The notes: generated from the letters alone by a model not told the origin. Shown: positions 7,580 to 13,010, counted from the first letter of the stretch. The stretch: DNA of 13,428 bases from Flemingiibacterium sp045649205 (GCA_045649205.1 JAZRPJ010000016.1:1-13428), one strand, 5' to 3'. Numbers and translations are program-made.

Positions 7580-8452
7580 GTGAAGACTCCTAATAACAGC
7601 CTCATTTCCGTATTTGAGGCGATTTCATCTCATGATGGGATTACCCGTCGGGAAATATCCGATATCACCGGATTCAGTCAGGTCACAGTAGGTAAAACCG
7701 TGGACACTTTAAGCGACGCCGGCGTTATAATCCGTCATAAAAAGGACTGCGACGGTGTGGGTCGCAAGGGTGATATCTGTACTCTTAACAAAAATCACGG
7801 TATGATGCTTTTCGATATGCGTGAGGAGAAAATCCGCATGGTGATTTGTGATATGGGGCTTAATATTCTTTTCGAAGCATCATCTCACGAGCTTTCGGAG
7901 CTTGTTATGACCGGGATGGCAAAAACAGCAGGGCTTTCATTTGAGTCTGTTCCAAGAATCGGTTGTATCTGCGAGAAGGGTGGAGAAGAAAAGACCGCAA
8001 AAGCGTTCGTCGATTTGCTTGGGAATTCGCCGGATGTTATCTGCAATTTGTATCATGCCAATGCTTTGGCAAACTACCGTCGCTTTGAGAATGAGGATGG
8101 AATTTTTGCCGGAATTTTTACCGGCGGAAGCGGTTTTGGTACTATAATGAAAAACGGACAATTATATGGAGGCAGTCACGGCAAGGCCGGGATCTTCAGC
8201 CACGGTGAGCCTGTGGAGGCATTTGTGCGCCGAATCTGCGAGATCGGAGAGGCACTGGATGTGTCCCTCATTCATATTTCCTGCGATTCTCCAATGCGAG
8301 ATGAGATCAGCGCTGCCATGAACGGATTTTTTGCCGAATCGGAAATTAAGCCGGAGATTATAACAGAAGCTGTAGACGATTGCCCCGATATTATTTTGGG
8401 ACTTGCCGCAGCGGTACGGAGTAATTTCCTTTTTGGGCTTTTAACAAAATAA
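7580..8452 (+). CDS. winged-helix regulator with a degenerate ROK-like domain
   Basis: Predicted transcription factor of 290 residues. Residues 8-70 form a winged helix (SHDGITRREISDITGFSQVTVGKTVDTLSDAGVI followed by a wing GVGRKG), as in NagC/XylR-type ROK regulators. The rest resembles a ROK sugar-kinase fold: GIFAGIFTGGSGFGTIMKNGQLYGGSHGKAGIFSHG at 174-209 matches the ROK G-G-G-NGxLYxGxxGxAGxxGH pattern. However, the N-terminal phosphate loop (DxGGT) is replaced by FDMREEK (78-84), the catalytic Asp of the NDAN motif appears as His159 in YHAN, and the CxCGxxGC zinc motif is absent. Kinase activity is therefore unlikely; sugar or other ligand sensing is possible. The start is GTG 7580, after CGGAGGG (7568-7574). 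It may be co-transcribed with the downstream DUF1540 gene. Targets are unknown. Confidence 0.85.
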   Translation: MKTPNNSLISVFEAISSHDGITRREISDITGFSQVTVGKTVDTLSDAGVIIRHKKDCDGVGRKGDICTLNKNHGMMLFDMREEKIRMVICDMGLNILFEASSHELSELVMTGMAKTAGLSFESVPRIGCICEKGGEEKTAKAFVDLLGNSPDVICNLYHANALANYRRFENEDGIFAGIFTGGSGFGTIMKNGQLYGGSHGKAGIFSHGEPVEAFVRRICEIGEALDVSLIHISCDSPMRDEISAAMNGFFAESEIKPEIITEAVDDCPDIILGLAAAVRSNFLFGLLTK

Positions 8453-8478
8453 AATTTTAAAAATCAGAATAAAATTGA

Positions 8479-8566
8479 CCTTTCCCGCTAAAAATAATAC
8501 CGAAGCCGACAACAGTCGGCTGAGTAATGCTCGCAAGATGGGCAAATACGCGCTTGAAAGGCAAGG
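8479..8566 (+). ncRNA. candidate structured RNA leader (three-way junction) upstream of the DUF1540 gene
   Basis: P1 pairs CCTTTC (8479-8484) with GAAAGG (8556-8561), and continues across a CC/TT internal loop with GC (8487-8488) / GC (8552-8553). P2 is a perfect 7-bp hairpin, AGCCGAC (8504-8510) / GTCGGCT (8515-8521), with an AACA loop. P3 pairs TGCTC (8528-8532) with GGGCA (8540-8544). The joining strands are A-rich. The 3' strand of P1 and the adjacent CAAGG (8562-8566) are the only ribosome-site-like bases for the gene starting at 8571, so a closed P1 should reduce translation. I do not recognise it as a known riboswitch. Pairing was judged by eye. Confidence 0.45.
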
Positions 8567-8570
8567 TTTG

Positions 8571-8756
8571 ATGATGGATAACAAAACTCCCAATCACTCT
8601 ATCGAATGTTCTGTAAAACAGTGCGAATATCACTGCCAGAACGAAAACTACTGCACTCTTAACACAGTAAAGATTGCCACCCATGAGGCAAATCCTACCA
8701 TGTGTCAGTGCGTTGACTGCGAGTCCTTCGTAAAGAAGTCCTGCACAAACTGCTAA
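8571..8756 (+). CDS. small Cys-rich DUF1540 protein
   Basis: Protein of 61 residues (60 if it starts at the adjacent ATG 8574) with nine cysteines in the DUF1540 pattern: IECSVKQCEYHCQNENYCTLNTVKI...CQCVDCESF. DUF1540 modules are short, probably metal-binding, and common in Clostridia and Bacilli, often in spore-formers; their function is not established. One Cys4-type site would use the cysteines of C-x4-C and the later C-x2-C, but the sequence alone does not show this. I chose the ATG pair at 8571/8574 because AAAGG (8557-8561) and CAAGG lie just upstream; the longer frame from TTG 8475 would run through the structured leader and adds non-conserved residues. A terminator follows at once. 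Confidence 0.82.
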   Translation: MMDNKTPNHSIECSVKQCEYHCQNENYCTLNTVKIATHEANPTMCQCVDCESFVKKSCTNC

Positions 8757-8760
8757 CGAG

Positions 8761-8793
8761 AAACGCATGCGGCGAGAGCCGCAAGCGTGTTTT
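8761..8793. terminator. terminator between the DUF1540 gene and rnjA
   Basis: A long hairpin: AAACGC (8761-8766) pairs with GCGT(G)TT (8785-8791), and inside it GCGGC (8769-8773) pairs with GCCGC (8778-8782) around a GAGA tetraloop, with an AT/AA internal loop. A plus-strand T-run (8790-8793) follows. It sits between two convergent stop codons. On the minus strand the T-run is interrupted, so termination there should be weaker. Confidence 0.75.
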
Positions 8794-10470
8794 CTATAAA
8801 TTCATTATTACGGGAAGAATCATGGGTTTACGTTTTGTCTTGGTGTAAAGGAACTTTGAAAGGTCATCCTTAACAGAGCCCTTAAGCTCGATCCAATCGG
8901 TAATGCCGCTGTCAAGGCAGTCCTCAATGGCGTCACGGGCGATGGTGCGGACTTCATCCATAAGCTCCTCCGCCTCACGGACGTATACAAAGCCCCTTGA
9001 AACAATATCGGGACCGGACATCAGTAAGCGGCTTTCAATATCAACGGTGGCAACCACCACGATAAGTCCGTCCTGGGAGAGGTGACGGCGGTCACGGAGT
9101 ACGATATTTCCAACGTCACCAACGCCGTAGCCATCGACCAAAATCTTGCCGCTGGGTACGGTGCCGTTCCATTTTGCGCCGTCCTTGTCGATTTCCAACA
9201 CCTTGCCGATTTCGGGAATGAAAATGTGATTTTCGGGCATGCCCATCTCAACCGCCAGATTCTTGTGATTGATAAGATGACGGTATTCACCGTGGACCGG
9301 CATGAAGAATTTGGGCTTTGTCAGGGCGTGCATCAGCTTTAATTCCTCCTGGCAGGCGTGACCGGAAACGTGGACGTCGGCGAGGGCATCGTAGAGTACG
9401 CTTACATTCCTTCTGAAAAGCTCGTTTATAATGTTTCCGATAAGCTTTTCGTTGCCGGGAATGGGATTGGCACTGATTATAACAAGGTCGCTGGGACCAA
9501 GCTTTACCTTATCGTGCTCGGAGAATGCCATGCGGTAAAGGGCGCTCATTGGCTCGCCCTGGCTGCCGGTCGTGATGATGGTAAGCTCCTCGTCGCGGTA
9601 ACGCTTGATGTCGTTTATGTCGATAAGTGTGCCGTCCGGTACGGTCATGTATCCAAGCTCAATGGCGGTGTTTACGATATTTACCATGCTTCTGCCGGTG
9701 ACCGCAACCTTTCTGCCGTGAGCGGCACTGGCGTTTATTATTTGCTGTACGCGGTGTACATTTGATGAGAATGTAGCGATAATTACCCGTTTGTCGGGAT
9801 GCTGCATGAGAATTCCGTCAAGGGATTTGCCCACCTTTTTCTCCGATGGAGTATAACCGGGACGTTCCACATTGGTGGATTCGCAGAGAAGCATGGTAAC
9901 ACCGGCTTTTCCGATTTCGCCGATTCTTGTTATATCCATGATCTTTCCTTCGACGGGTGTTAAATCAAGCTTGAAGTCGCCGGAGAAGAATATAACGCCT
10001 CTGGGTGTTTTTATTGAGAGAGCGCAGGCATCGGCGATGGAGTGGTTGACTCTTACAAATTCAACGGAGAATACTCCCAGCTTTACCACATCTCCTGCTT
10101 CAACTGCATTAAGCTGCGGCTTCGTTTTGAAGGTGTGCTCGGTCAGCTTGTTCGCAACGATTCCAACAGCAAGCCGTGTGCCGTAAACGGGTGCGTCTAC
10201 GGTCTTCAGCACATAGGGAAGTGCGCCGATATGGTCCTCGTGTCCGTGTGTCAGAACAAAGCCGCGGACCTTTTCGATATTTTTTTCGAGATAGGATACA
10301 TCAGGAATAACCAGGTCAACACCCAGCATATCGTCATCTGGGAAGCCAAGACCGCAGTCAACCACGATGATATCGTTTTCATATTCAAGAACAGTTATGT
10401 TTTTGCCGATTTCGCCAAGTCCTCCGAGAGGAATAATTTTAAGCTTTGAATTGTTTTTTGATTTTGCCAA
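8794..10470 (-). CDS. rnjA: ribonuclease J (metallo-beta-lactamase/beta-CASP nuclease)
   Basis: Zinc-dependent 5'-to-3' exoribonuclease and endonuclease, central to mRNA decay and rRNA maturation in Firmicutes. The product has 558 residues, close to B. subtilis RNase J1 (555). Visible: IIPLGGLGEIGKN at the N-terminus; the metal motif THGHEDHIGALPYV (His75, His77, Asp79, His80); SGDFKLD; the beta-CASP region with CESTNVERPG, GRSM and HVSGHACQEEL; the PVHGEYRHL motif; and a C-terminal domain ending in KTKRKPMILPVIMNL. I prefer TTG 10470 as start: AAAGGA (10488-10483) is 12 nt upstream. The GTG at 10479 has that site only 3 nt away. It is convergent with the DUF1540 gene. The 400 bp upstream hold several RNA hairpins that suggest regulated expression. 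Whether a second paralogue exists elsewhere is unknown. Confidence 0.97.
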   Translation of the reverse strand: MAKSKNNSKLKIIPLGGLGEIGKNITVLEYENDIIVVDCGLGFPDDDMLGVDLVIPDVSYLEKNIEKVRGFVLTHGHEDHIGALPYVLKTVDAPVYGTRLAVGIVANKLTEHTFKTKPQLNAVEAGDVVKLGVFSVEFVRVNHSIADACALSIKTPRGVIFFSGDFKLDLTPVEGKIMDITRIGEIGKAGVTMLLCESTNVERPGYTPSEKKVGKSLDGILMQHPDKRVIIATFSSNVHRVQQIINASAAHGRKVAVTGRSMVNIVNTAIELGYMTVPDGTLIDINDIKRYRDEELTIITTGSQGEPMSALYRMAFSEHDKVKLGPSDLVIISANPIPGNEKLIGNIINELFRRNVSVLYDALADVHVSGHACQEELKLMHALTKPKFFMPVHGEYRHLINHKNLAVEMGMPENHIFIPEIGKVLEIDKDGAKWNGTVPSGKILVDGYGVGDVGNIVLRDRRHLSQDGLIVVVATVDIESRLLMSGPDIVSRGFVYVREAEELMDEVRTIARDAIEDCLDSGITDWIELKGSVKDDLSKFLYTKTKRKPMILPVIMNL

Positions 10471-10520
10471 TAAAGTCACTATCCTTTCTGAAACTATAGA
10501 TTTATGTACGAAACTAAAGT

Positions 10521-10541
10521 CATGGACAGACCTCTGCCATG
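10521..10541 (-). promoter_or_regulatory. hairpin in the rnjA leader near the start codon
   Basis: CATGG (10521-10525) pairs with CCATG (10537-10541), and CAGA (10527-10530) with TCTG (10533-10536), with one bulged A and a very tight loop (probably opened to four bases). It lies about 50 nt upstream of the TTG start. At DNA level it could instead be a dyad operator. AT-rich sequence at 10540-10556 lies just upstream on the minus strand; weak -10-like words occur there, but no convincing promoter. Confidence 0.4.
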
Positions 10542-10567
10542 ATATAATATATTAAGGTTCAAAATAA

Positions 10568-10612
10568 CCGTTTTCGGGCAGAGCGAAAAAACGGACAGGA
10601 TCCGCCCGAAAA
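10568..10612 (-). promoter_or_regulatory. switch-like element with two mutually exclusive hairpins in the rnjA leader
   Basis: Read on the minus strand. Fold A pairs TTTTCGGGC (10612-10604) with GCCCGAAAA (10579-10571), 9 perfect bp. Fold B pairs CCGTTTT-tt-CG (10594-10584) with CGAAAACGG (10576-10568), 9 bp with a two-base bulge. Both use the same CGAAAA strand, so only one can form. A small hairpin CGGA/TCCG (10604-10601 / 10595-10592) followed by TTTTTT (10591-10586) could act as a weak terminator. Its U-run is free in fold A and base-paired in fold B. The layout resembles a terminator/antiterminator switch, judged by eye only. Confidence 0.4.
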
Positions 10613-10635
10613 GCATATTAAAATAAACAGCACTG

Positions 10636-10693
10636 AAAAAACGTAAGAGCTGCGGCAGGTATATTGACGGCCATCCCGGAGCACTCTCTCACG
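10636..10693 (-). terminator. rho-independent terminator upstream of rnjA
   Basis: On the minus strand, CGTGAGAG (10693-10686) pairs with CTCTTACG (10649-10642) over 8 bp with one G-U. A few further pairs (GTG/CGC) lie across an internal loop. TTTTTT (10641-10636) follows directly. The roughly 36-nt loop is GC-rich and may fold further. With the promoter at 10751 this defines a transcript of about 110 nt, either a small RNA or the terminated form of the rnjA leader. Confidence 0.6.
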
Positions 10694-10750
10694 CGGTAAT
10701 GCAGAGATAGAATATGTGGTAATGCGAACGAACAAAATATATCATAATAA

Positions 10751-10759
10751 ATTATACCA
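10751..10759 (-). promoter_or_regulatory. extended -10 promoter reading toward rnjA
   Basis: On the minus strand TGGTATAAT (10759-10751) matches the extended -10 consensus TGnTATAAT. The -35 region at the usual distance (GTATAT) is poor, which extended -10 promoters tolerate. The predicted start is 10745 or 10744, at or next to an ATG. It lies in an AT-rich stretch (about 10735-10820). Confidence 0.55.
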
Positions 10760-10840
10760 AAAAAATGTTAAATATATACCACGGGCATTATGAATATATT
10801 GTTAATAATATTTTTAAAAGTAGGGGCAAAGATAAGACTG

Positions 10841-10886
10841 TACCGCATAAAAAATCAGATGACTGCGGTAATGGAGGTGATTTCAA
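10841..10886 (+). promoter_or_regulatory. leader hairpin and ribosome site of the 75-residue protein gene
   Basis: TACCGCA (10841-10847) and TGCGGTA (10864-10870) form perfect 7-bp arms with a 16-nt loop. They end two bases before GGAGGTGA (10873-10880), which is six bases from the GTG start. Stem formation could therefore affect ribosome access. No convincing promoter was found upstream on this strand; the region is AT-rich with several weak -10-like words. Confidence 0.45.
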
Positions 10887-11114
10887 GTGAAGAAAAAATA
10901 TGAAAAAACGACAAGCGGATATCCTATGGAAAAAGCAGAGGAGTGCATAAATGCCTATCTCGCAGTCGGAGAAGATACTGACCCCCAAGGAAGTTATACG
11001 GGAATTTACCGATATGCGGGAAGCATGGCATCTCCCCTTTATGCTCCCTATGATTTAAGCATGGTGGTTGACGATTACGACGCCGAACCGGTGCAGGATG
11101 CGGACGATTTATAA
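10887..11114 (+). CDS. small acidic protein of unknown function
   Basis: Reading frame of 75 residues that I do not recognise. It has a basic start (MKKKYEKTTSGYPMEKAEE), a Gly/Tyr-rich middle (GSYTGIYRYAGSMASPLYAPYDL) and a very acidic end (VVDDYDAEPVQDADDL). There is no signal peptide, membrane segment or cysteine pattern. Support for it being real is the near-perfect ribosome site GGAGGTGA, six bases upstream of the GTG, and a hairpin just before that. It ends 1 bp from the stop of the opposite gene at 11116, so the two transcripts must overlap at their 3' ends. It is probably transcribed alone; the function is unknown. Confidence 0.65.
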   Translation: MKKKYEKTTSGYPMEKAEECINAYLAVGEDTDPQGSYTGIYRYAGSMASPLYAPYDLSMVVDDYDAEPVQDADDL

Positions 11115-11115
11115 A

Positions 11116-11394
11116 TCAAAATATAATATTCAGCATAAATCCCGCAATTCCGCTTATTAAAGTGACGATGGAAAAGAGAATAACCATACCCTTTTTGGAC
11201 AGCGAAAAAAGTCCGTTATTCCGGTGAGGCACATTTTTGTTGTAAGATTCCAGCATGCGGTTAGCTTCGCTCAGTATGTCACTGTCACGGTGAAAATTTG
11301 GAATATCATTTTTGATAACGAAATATGCCGAGTCGAAATAAGGGCTTTCGGTATCTTTTACCATGATGATTCTGCGCTGAGTTCCTTTTATCAT
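11116..11394 (-). CDS. small membrane-anchored protein of unknown function
   Basis: Protein of 92 residues. The first half (RRIIMVKDTESPYFDSAYFVIKNDIP...DSDILSEANRMLESY) is soluble and recalls a short conserved protein seen in Clostridia genomes; no function is assigned to it that I know. The C-terminus is one hydrophobic helix (about 69-91, GMVILFSIVTLISGIAGFMLNIIF) after a basic KK, which suggests a tail anchor with the soluble part in the cytoplasm. The ATG at 11394 has AAGGGAG about 12 nt upstream, a slightly long gap; an in-frame ATG at 11364 has no better site. A possible promoter lies at 11493-11464. It is tail-to-tail with the previous gene. Confidence 0.7.
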   Translation of the reverse strand: MIKGTQRRIIMVKDTESPYFDSAYFVIKNDIPNFHRDSDILSEANRMLESYNKNVPHRNNGLFSLSKKGMVILFSIVTLISGIAGFMLNIIF

Positions 11395-11463
11395 TTTCTG
11401 CTTTCACTCCCTTGCCGGCGAAAATCAGCCGCGGGATTCCTTTCGTTTAATGGTTGTTTTATG

Positions 11464-11501
11464 ATTATTGACAAAAGGCGAAGGTATATTCAAAGGCGAA
11501 G
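11464..11501 (-). promoter_or_regulatory. possible promoter of the 92-residue protein gene, with a direct repeat
   Basis: On the minus strand, TTGAAT (11493-11488), an 18-bp spacer and AATAAT (11469-11464) make a moderate sigma-A match. Two exact copies of AAAGGCGAAG (plus strand, 11474-11483 and 11492-11501) are 18 bp apart; one fills the spacer and one touches the -35. They could be a binding site or chance. Confidence 0.35.
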
Positions 11502-11522
11502 CCAAGTTTATCAGGGAATCTC

Positions 11523-11588
11523 CGAGGAGGATTATCTAATTACATCCCCCTCGGGGAAGTGCTGTGAAGATCAGCATAAGCGTTTTTT
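11523..11588 (+). other. hairpin-rich gene-free stretch before the marR promoter
   Basis: Two inverted repeats: CCGAGG (11522-11527) with CCTCGG (11549-11554), and TGCTG (11560-11564) with CAGCA (11572-11576). The second is followed, after six bases, by TTTTTT (11583-11588). The gap before the T-run makes this at best a weak terminator. An open frame crosses the stretch but has no ribosome site and runs into the marR promoter, so I do not call it a gene. Confidence 0.25.
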
Positions 11589-11603
11589 GGAAAAAATCAA
11601 AAA

Positions 11604-11667
11604 ACTTGTTGACATCTCAACAAGTTTGTGGTATACTGTTATTGTACTTGTTGATGTTTCAACAAGT
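11604..11667 (+). promoter_or_regulatory. marR-degV promoter with two perfect palindromic operators
   Basis: Promoter: TTGACA (11609-11614), 17-bp spacer, TATACT (11632-11637) with an extended TGG before it (11629-11631). Two operators share the sequence ACTTGTTGA-N4-TCAACAAGT: O1 at 11604-11625 (spacer CATC) covers the -35, and O2 at 11646-11667 (spacer TGTT) begins about two bases after the predicted start. The arms are identical in both copies. The centres are 42 bp apart, four turns of B-DNA, so bound dimers would lie on the same face. This is the arrangement expected for autorepression by the MarR protein encoded next. In RNA, O2 is also a 9-bp stem-loop at the 5' end. Confidence 0.9.
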
Positions 11668-11698
11668 GCGAAAACTTCTTAAGACCGGAGGCTGGAAG

Positions 11699-12154
11699 AT
11701 GGAAGAGCGTTTTGAAACCTTTACGGTTTTGATTGCTAAAATCAGCCGTAACATCAGAAAGATAAAAAATCAGGAAATGGCAGACTACGGGCTGCGCAGT
11801 GCCCATGTGTCCTGCCTGTATTATCTTTTTTCGAACAGAGCCAAGACGGCTACGGAGCTATGTGAGTGCTGTGAAGAGGATAAGGCGACAATTTCGCGGG
11901 CTTTGGATTTTCTTGAGGGAGAGGGATTTCTTACCTGCAATTCAAAATCTGCGAAGCGGTATAAAAGTCCTCTGATCCTCACCGAAAAAGGTACGGAGGC
12001 AGGAAAAAGAATCGCTGACAAAATTGCCGGCGTGCTTTCCGAAATCAGTATGGGTCTTACGGAAGAGGAGCGTGCGGATTTCTACCGCAGCTTAATCATT
12101 ATATCGGACGGGCTTGAAAATATAGCAAACCGTCCGGGTGAATTTGGAAGGTAA
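11699..12154 (+). CDS. MarR family transcriptional regulator
   Basis: Winged-helix dimeric repressor of 151 residues, a usual MarR length. Helical dimerisation segments lie at both ends (about 1-30 and 115-145). The DNA-binding core is at about 35-100: SAHVSCLYYLFSNRAKTATELCECCEEDKATISRALDFLEGEGFLTCNSKSAKRYKSPLILTEKGTEAG, with the recognition helix around KATISRALDFL and the wing around SAKRYKSP. Cysteines cluster at CECCEE, just before the recognition helix, a possible redox or metal contact, though unproven. The ATG at 11699 follows GGAGG (11687-11691) by seven bases. It is the first gene of an operon with the DegV protein gene, which starts 5 bp after its stop, and very probably binds the paired palindromes upstream of itself. 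Because DegV proteins bind fatty acids, an acyl ligand (as for FabT) is a reasonable guess only. Confidence 0.93.
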   Translation: MEERFETFTVLIAKISRNIRKIKNQEMADYGLRSAHVSCLYYLFSNRAKTATELCECCEEDKATISRALDFLEGEGFLTCNSKSAKRYKSPLILTEKGTEAGKRIADKIAGVLSEISMGLTEEERADFYRSLIIISDGLENIANRPGEFGR

Positions 12155-12159
12155 GAGCT

Positions 12160-12996
12160 ATGAGAAAAATCAAAATCGTTGCAGACTCGTCCTGCGATCT
12201 TTTCAGTCTTCGGTCTGTGAAGTTTGACAGTGCGTCAATGAAGGTCATAACCGCCGAGCAGGAATTTACAGATAACTCTGCACTTGACATTGACGGGATG
12301 GTGGATTATCTGTACAAATATAAAGGAAAATCCAAATCATCCTGTCCTAATACGGTGGATTGGCTGGATGCTTTCGGTGACGCAGATGATATTTTCTGTG
12401 TTACTATTACAAGCGGTTTGTCCGGCAGCTACAATTCTGCCTGTGCCGCAAAGCAGACCTATGAGGCTGAACATGAAGGCAGACGTGTCTTCGTGCTTGA
12501 CAGTCTTTCCGCCGGACCTGAGATGACTCTTGCTGTTAAAAAGCTTGAGGAGTGTGTTCTCGGCGGAATGGAATATGAGGAGATCTGCAGATACATCACC
12601 GAGTACGTGAAAAGGACCGGGCTTGTATTTGTACTTAAATCTCTGAAAACCTTTGCCAATAACGGAAGGGTATCTCCCATTGTGGCAAAGATGGTCGGAA
12701 TTGCCGGCATATGCATTGTTGGAAAGGCAAGCGACGAGGGAACTCTTGAGCCTATGCACAAGTGCAGGGGAGAAAAGCGCTCTCTTGAAACCTTAACAGA
12801 AAGTATTGTGAGCGAGGGTTATTGCGGAGGCAAGGTCAGTATCGGTCATTGCCGGAATGAGGCTGGTGCGGAGCAGGTGAGAGCGCTGATTCTGGAAAAA
12901 TTCCCGGATGCGGAAATTGAAATACATAAATTCAGAGGTCTTTGTAGCTTTTACGCTGAAAAGGGTGGAATTCTCGTCGGCTTCGAAAAAGCATGA
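12160..12996 (+). CDS. DegV family protein (FakB-like fatty-acid-binding protein)
   Basis: Predicted cytoplasmic lipid-binding protein of 278 residues, the usual DegV length. FakB members of this family present fatty acids to the FakA kinase for incorporation of exogenous fatty acids into phospholipid. Motifs: IKIVADSSCDL at the N-terminus, VTITSGLSGSYNSA at 81-94 (the TSxLSGxY lipid-carboxylate loop), the DS..AGPE segment at 114-121, NNGRVSP at 167-173, and DEGTLEPMHKCRGEKR at 192-207. The usual C-terminal HxGPG is not present; instead the end reads RGLCSFYAEKGGILVGFE, which I recall from a clostridial DegV subfamily. It starts 5 bp after marR and should share its promoter and repression. 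No fakA-like DAK gene is in the window, so the partner is unknown. Confidence 0.92.
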   Translation: MRKIKIVADSSCDLFSLRSVKFDSASMKVITAEQEFTDNSALDIDGMVDYLYKYKGKSKSSCPNTVDWLDAFGDADDIFCVTITSGLSGSYNSACAAKQTYEAEHEGRRVFVLDSLSAGPEMTLAVKKLEECVLGGMEYEEICRYITEYVKRTGLVFVLKSLKTFANNGRVSPIVAKMVGIAGICIVGKASDEGTLEPMHKCRGEKRSLETLTESIVSEGYCGGKVSIGHCRNEAGAEQVRALILEKFPDAEIEIHKFRGLCSFYAEKGGILVGFEKA

Positions 12997-13010
12997 AGGG
13001 GATGAAATAG

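Noticed and set aside
8453..8475. Promoter for the DUF1540 gene (TTAACA at 8441, TAAAAT at 8470)
   Set aside because: The spacer is 23 bp, too long; read-through from the ROK-like gene is more likely.
8501..8562. Hammerhead-ribozyme-like CTGAGTA next to a stem
   Set aside because: The core needs CUGANGA followed after stem II by GAAA; here position 6 is wrong and AATAC follows the stem, and the joining strand is far too long.
8475..8570. Longer N-terminus for the DUF1540 protein
   Set aside because: This part folds as a clear RNA structure, has no ribosome site and lacks the domain's residues.
9358..9765. Plus-strand frames inside rnjA
   Set aside because: They are frame shadows of the conserved RNase J gene and lack ribosome sites.
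10630..10745. T-box-like sequence (ATTACCGCG) upstream of rnjA
   Set aside because: Only TACCGCG matches the T-box core; the GGGTGG part is absent, there is no room for a Stem I, and rnjA is not an aminoacyl-tRNA or amino-acid gene.
11461..11682. Open frame beginning MIIDKRRRYIQRR
   Set aside because: No ribosome site at its start, and it runs across the hairpins, the marR promoter and both operators.
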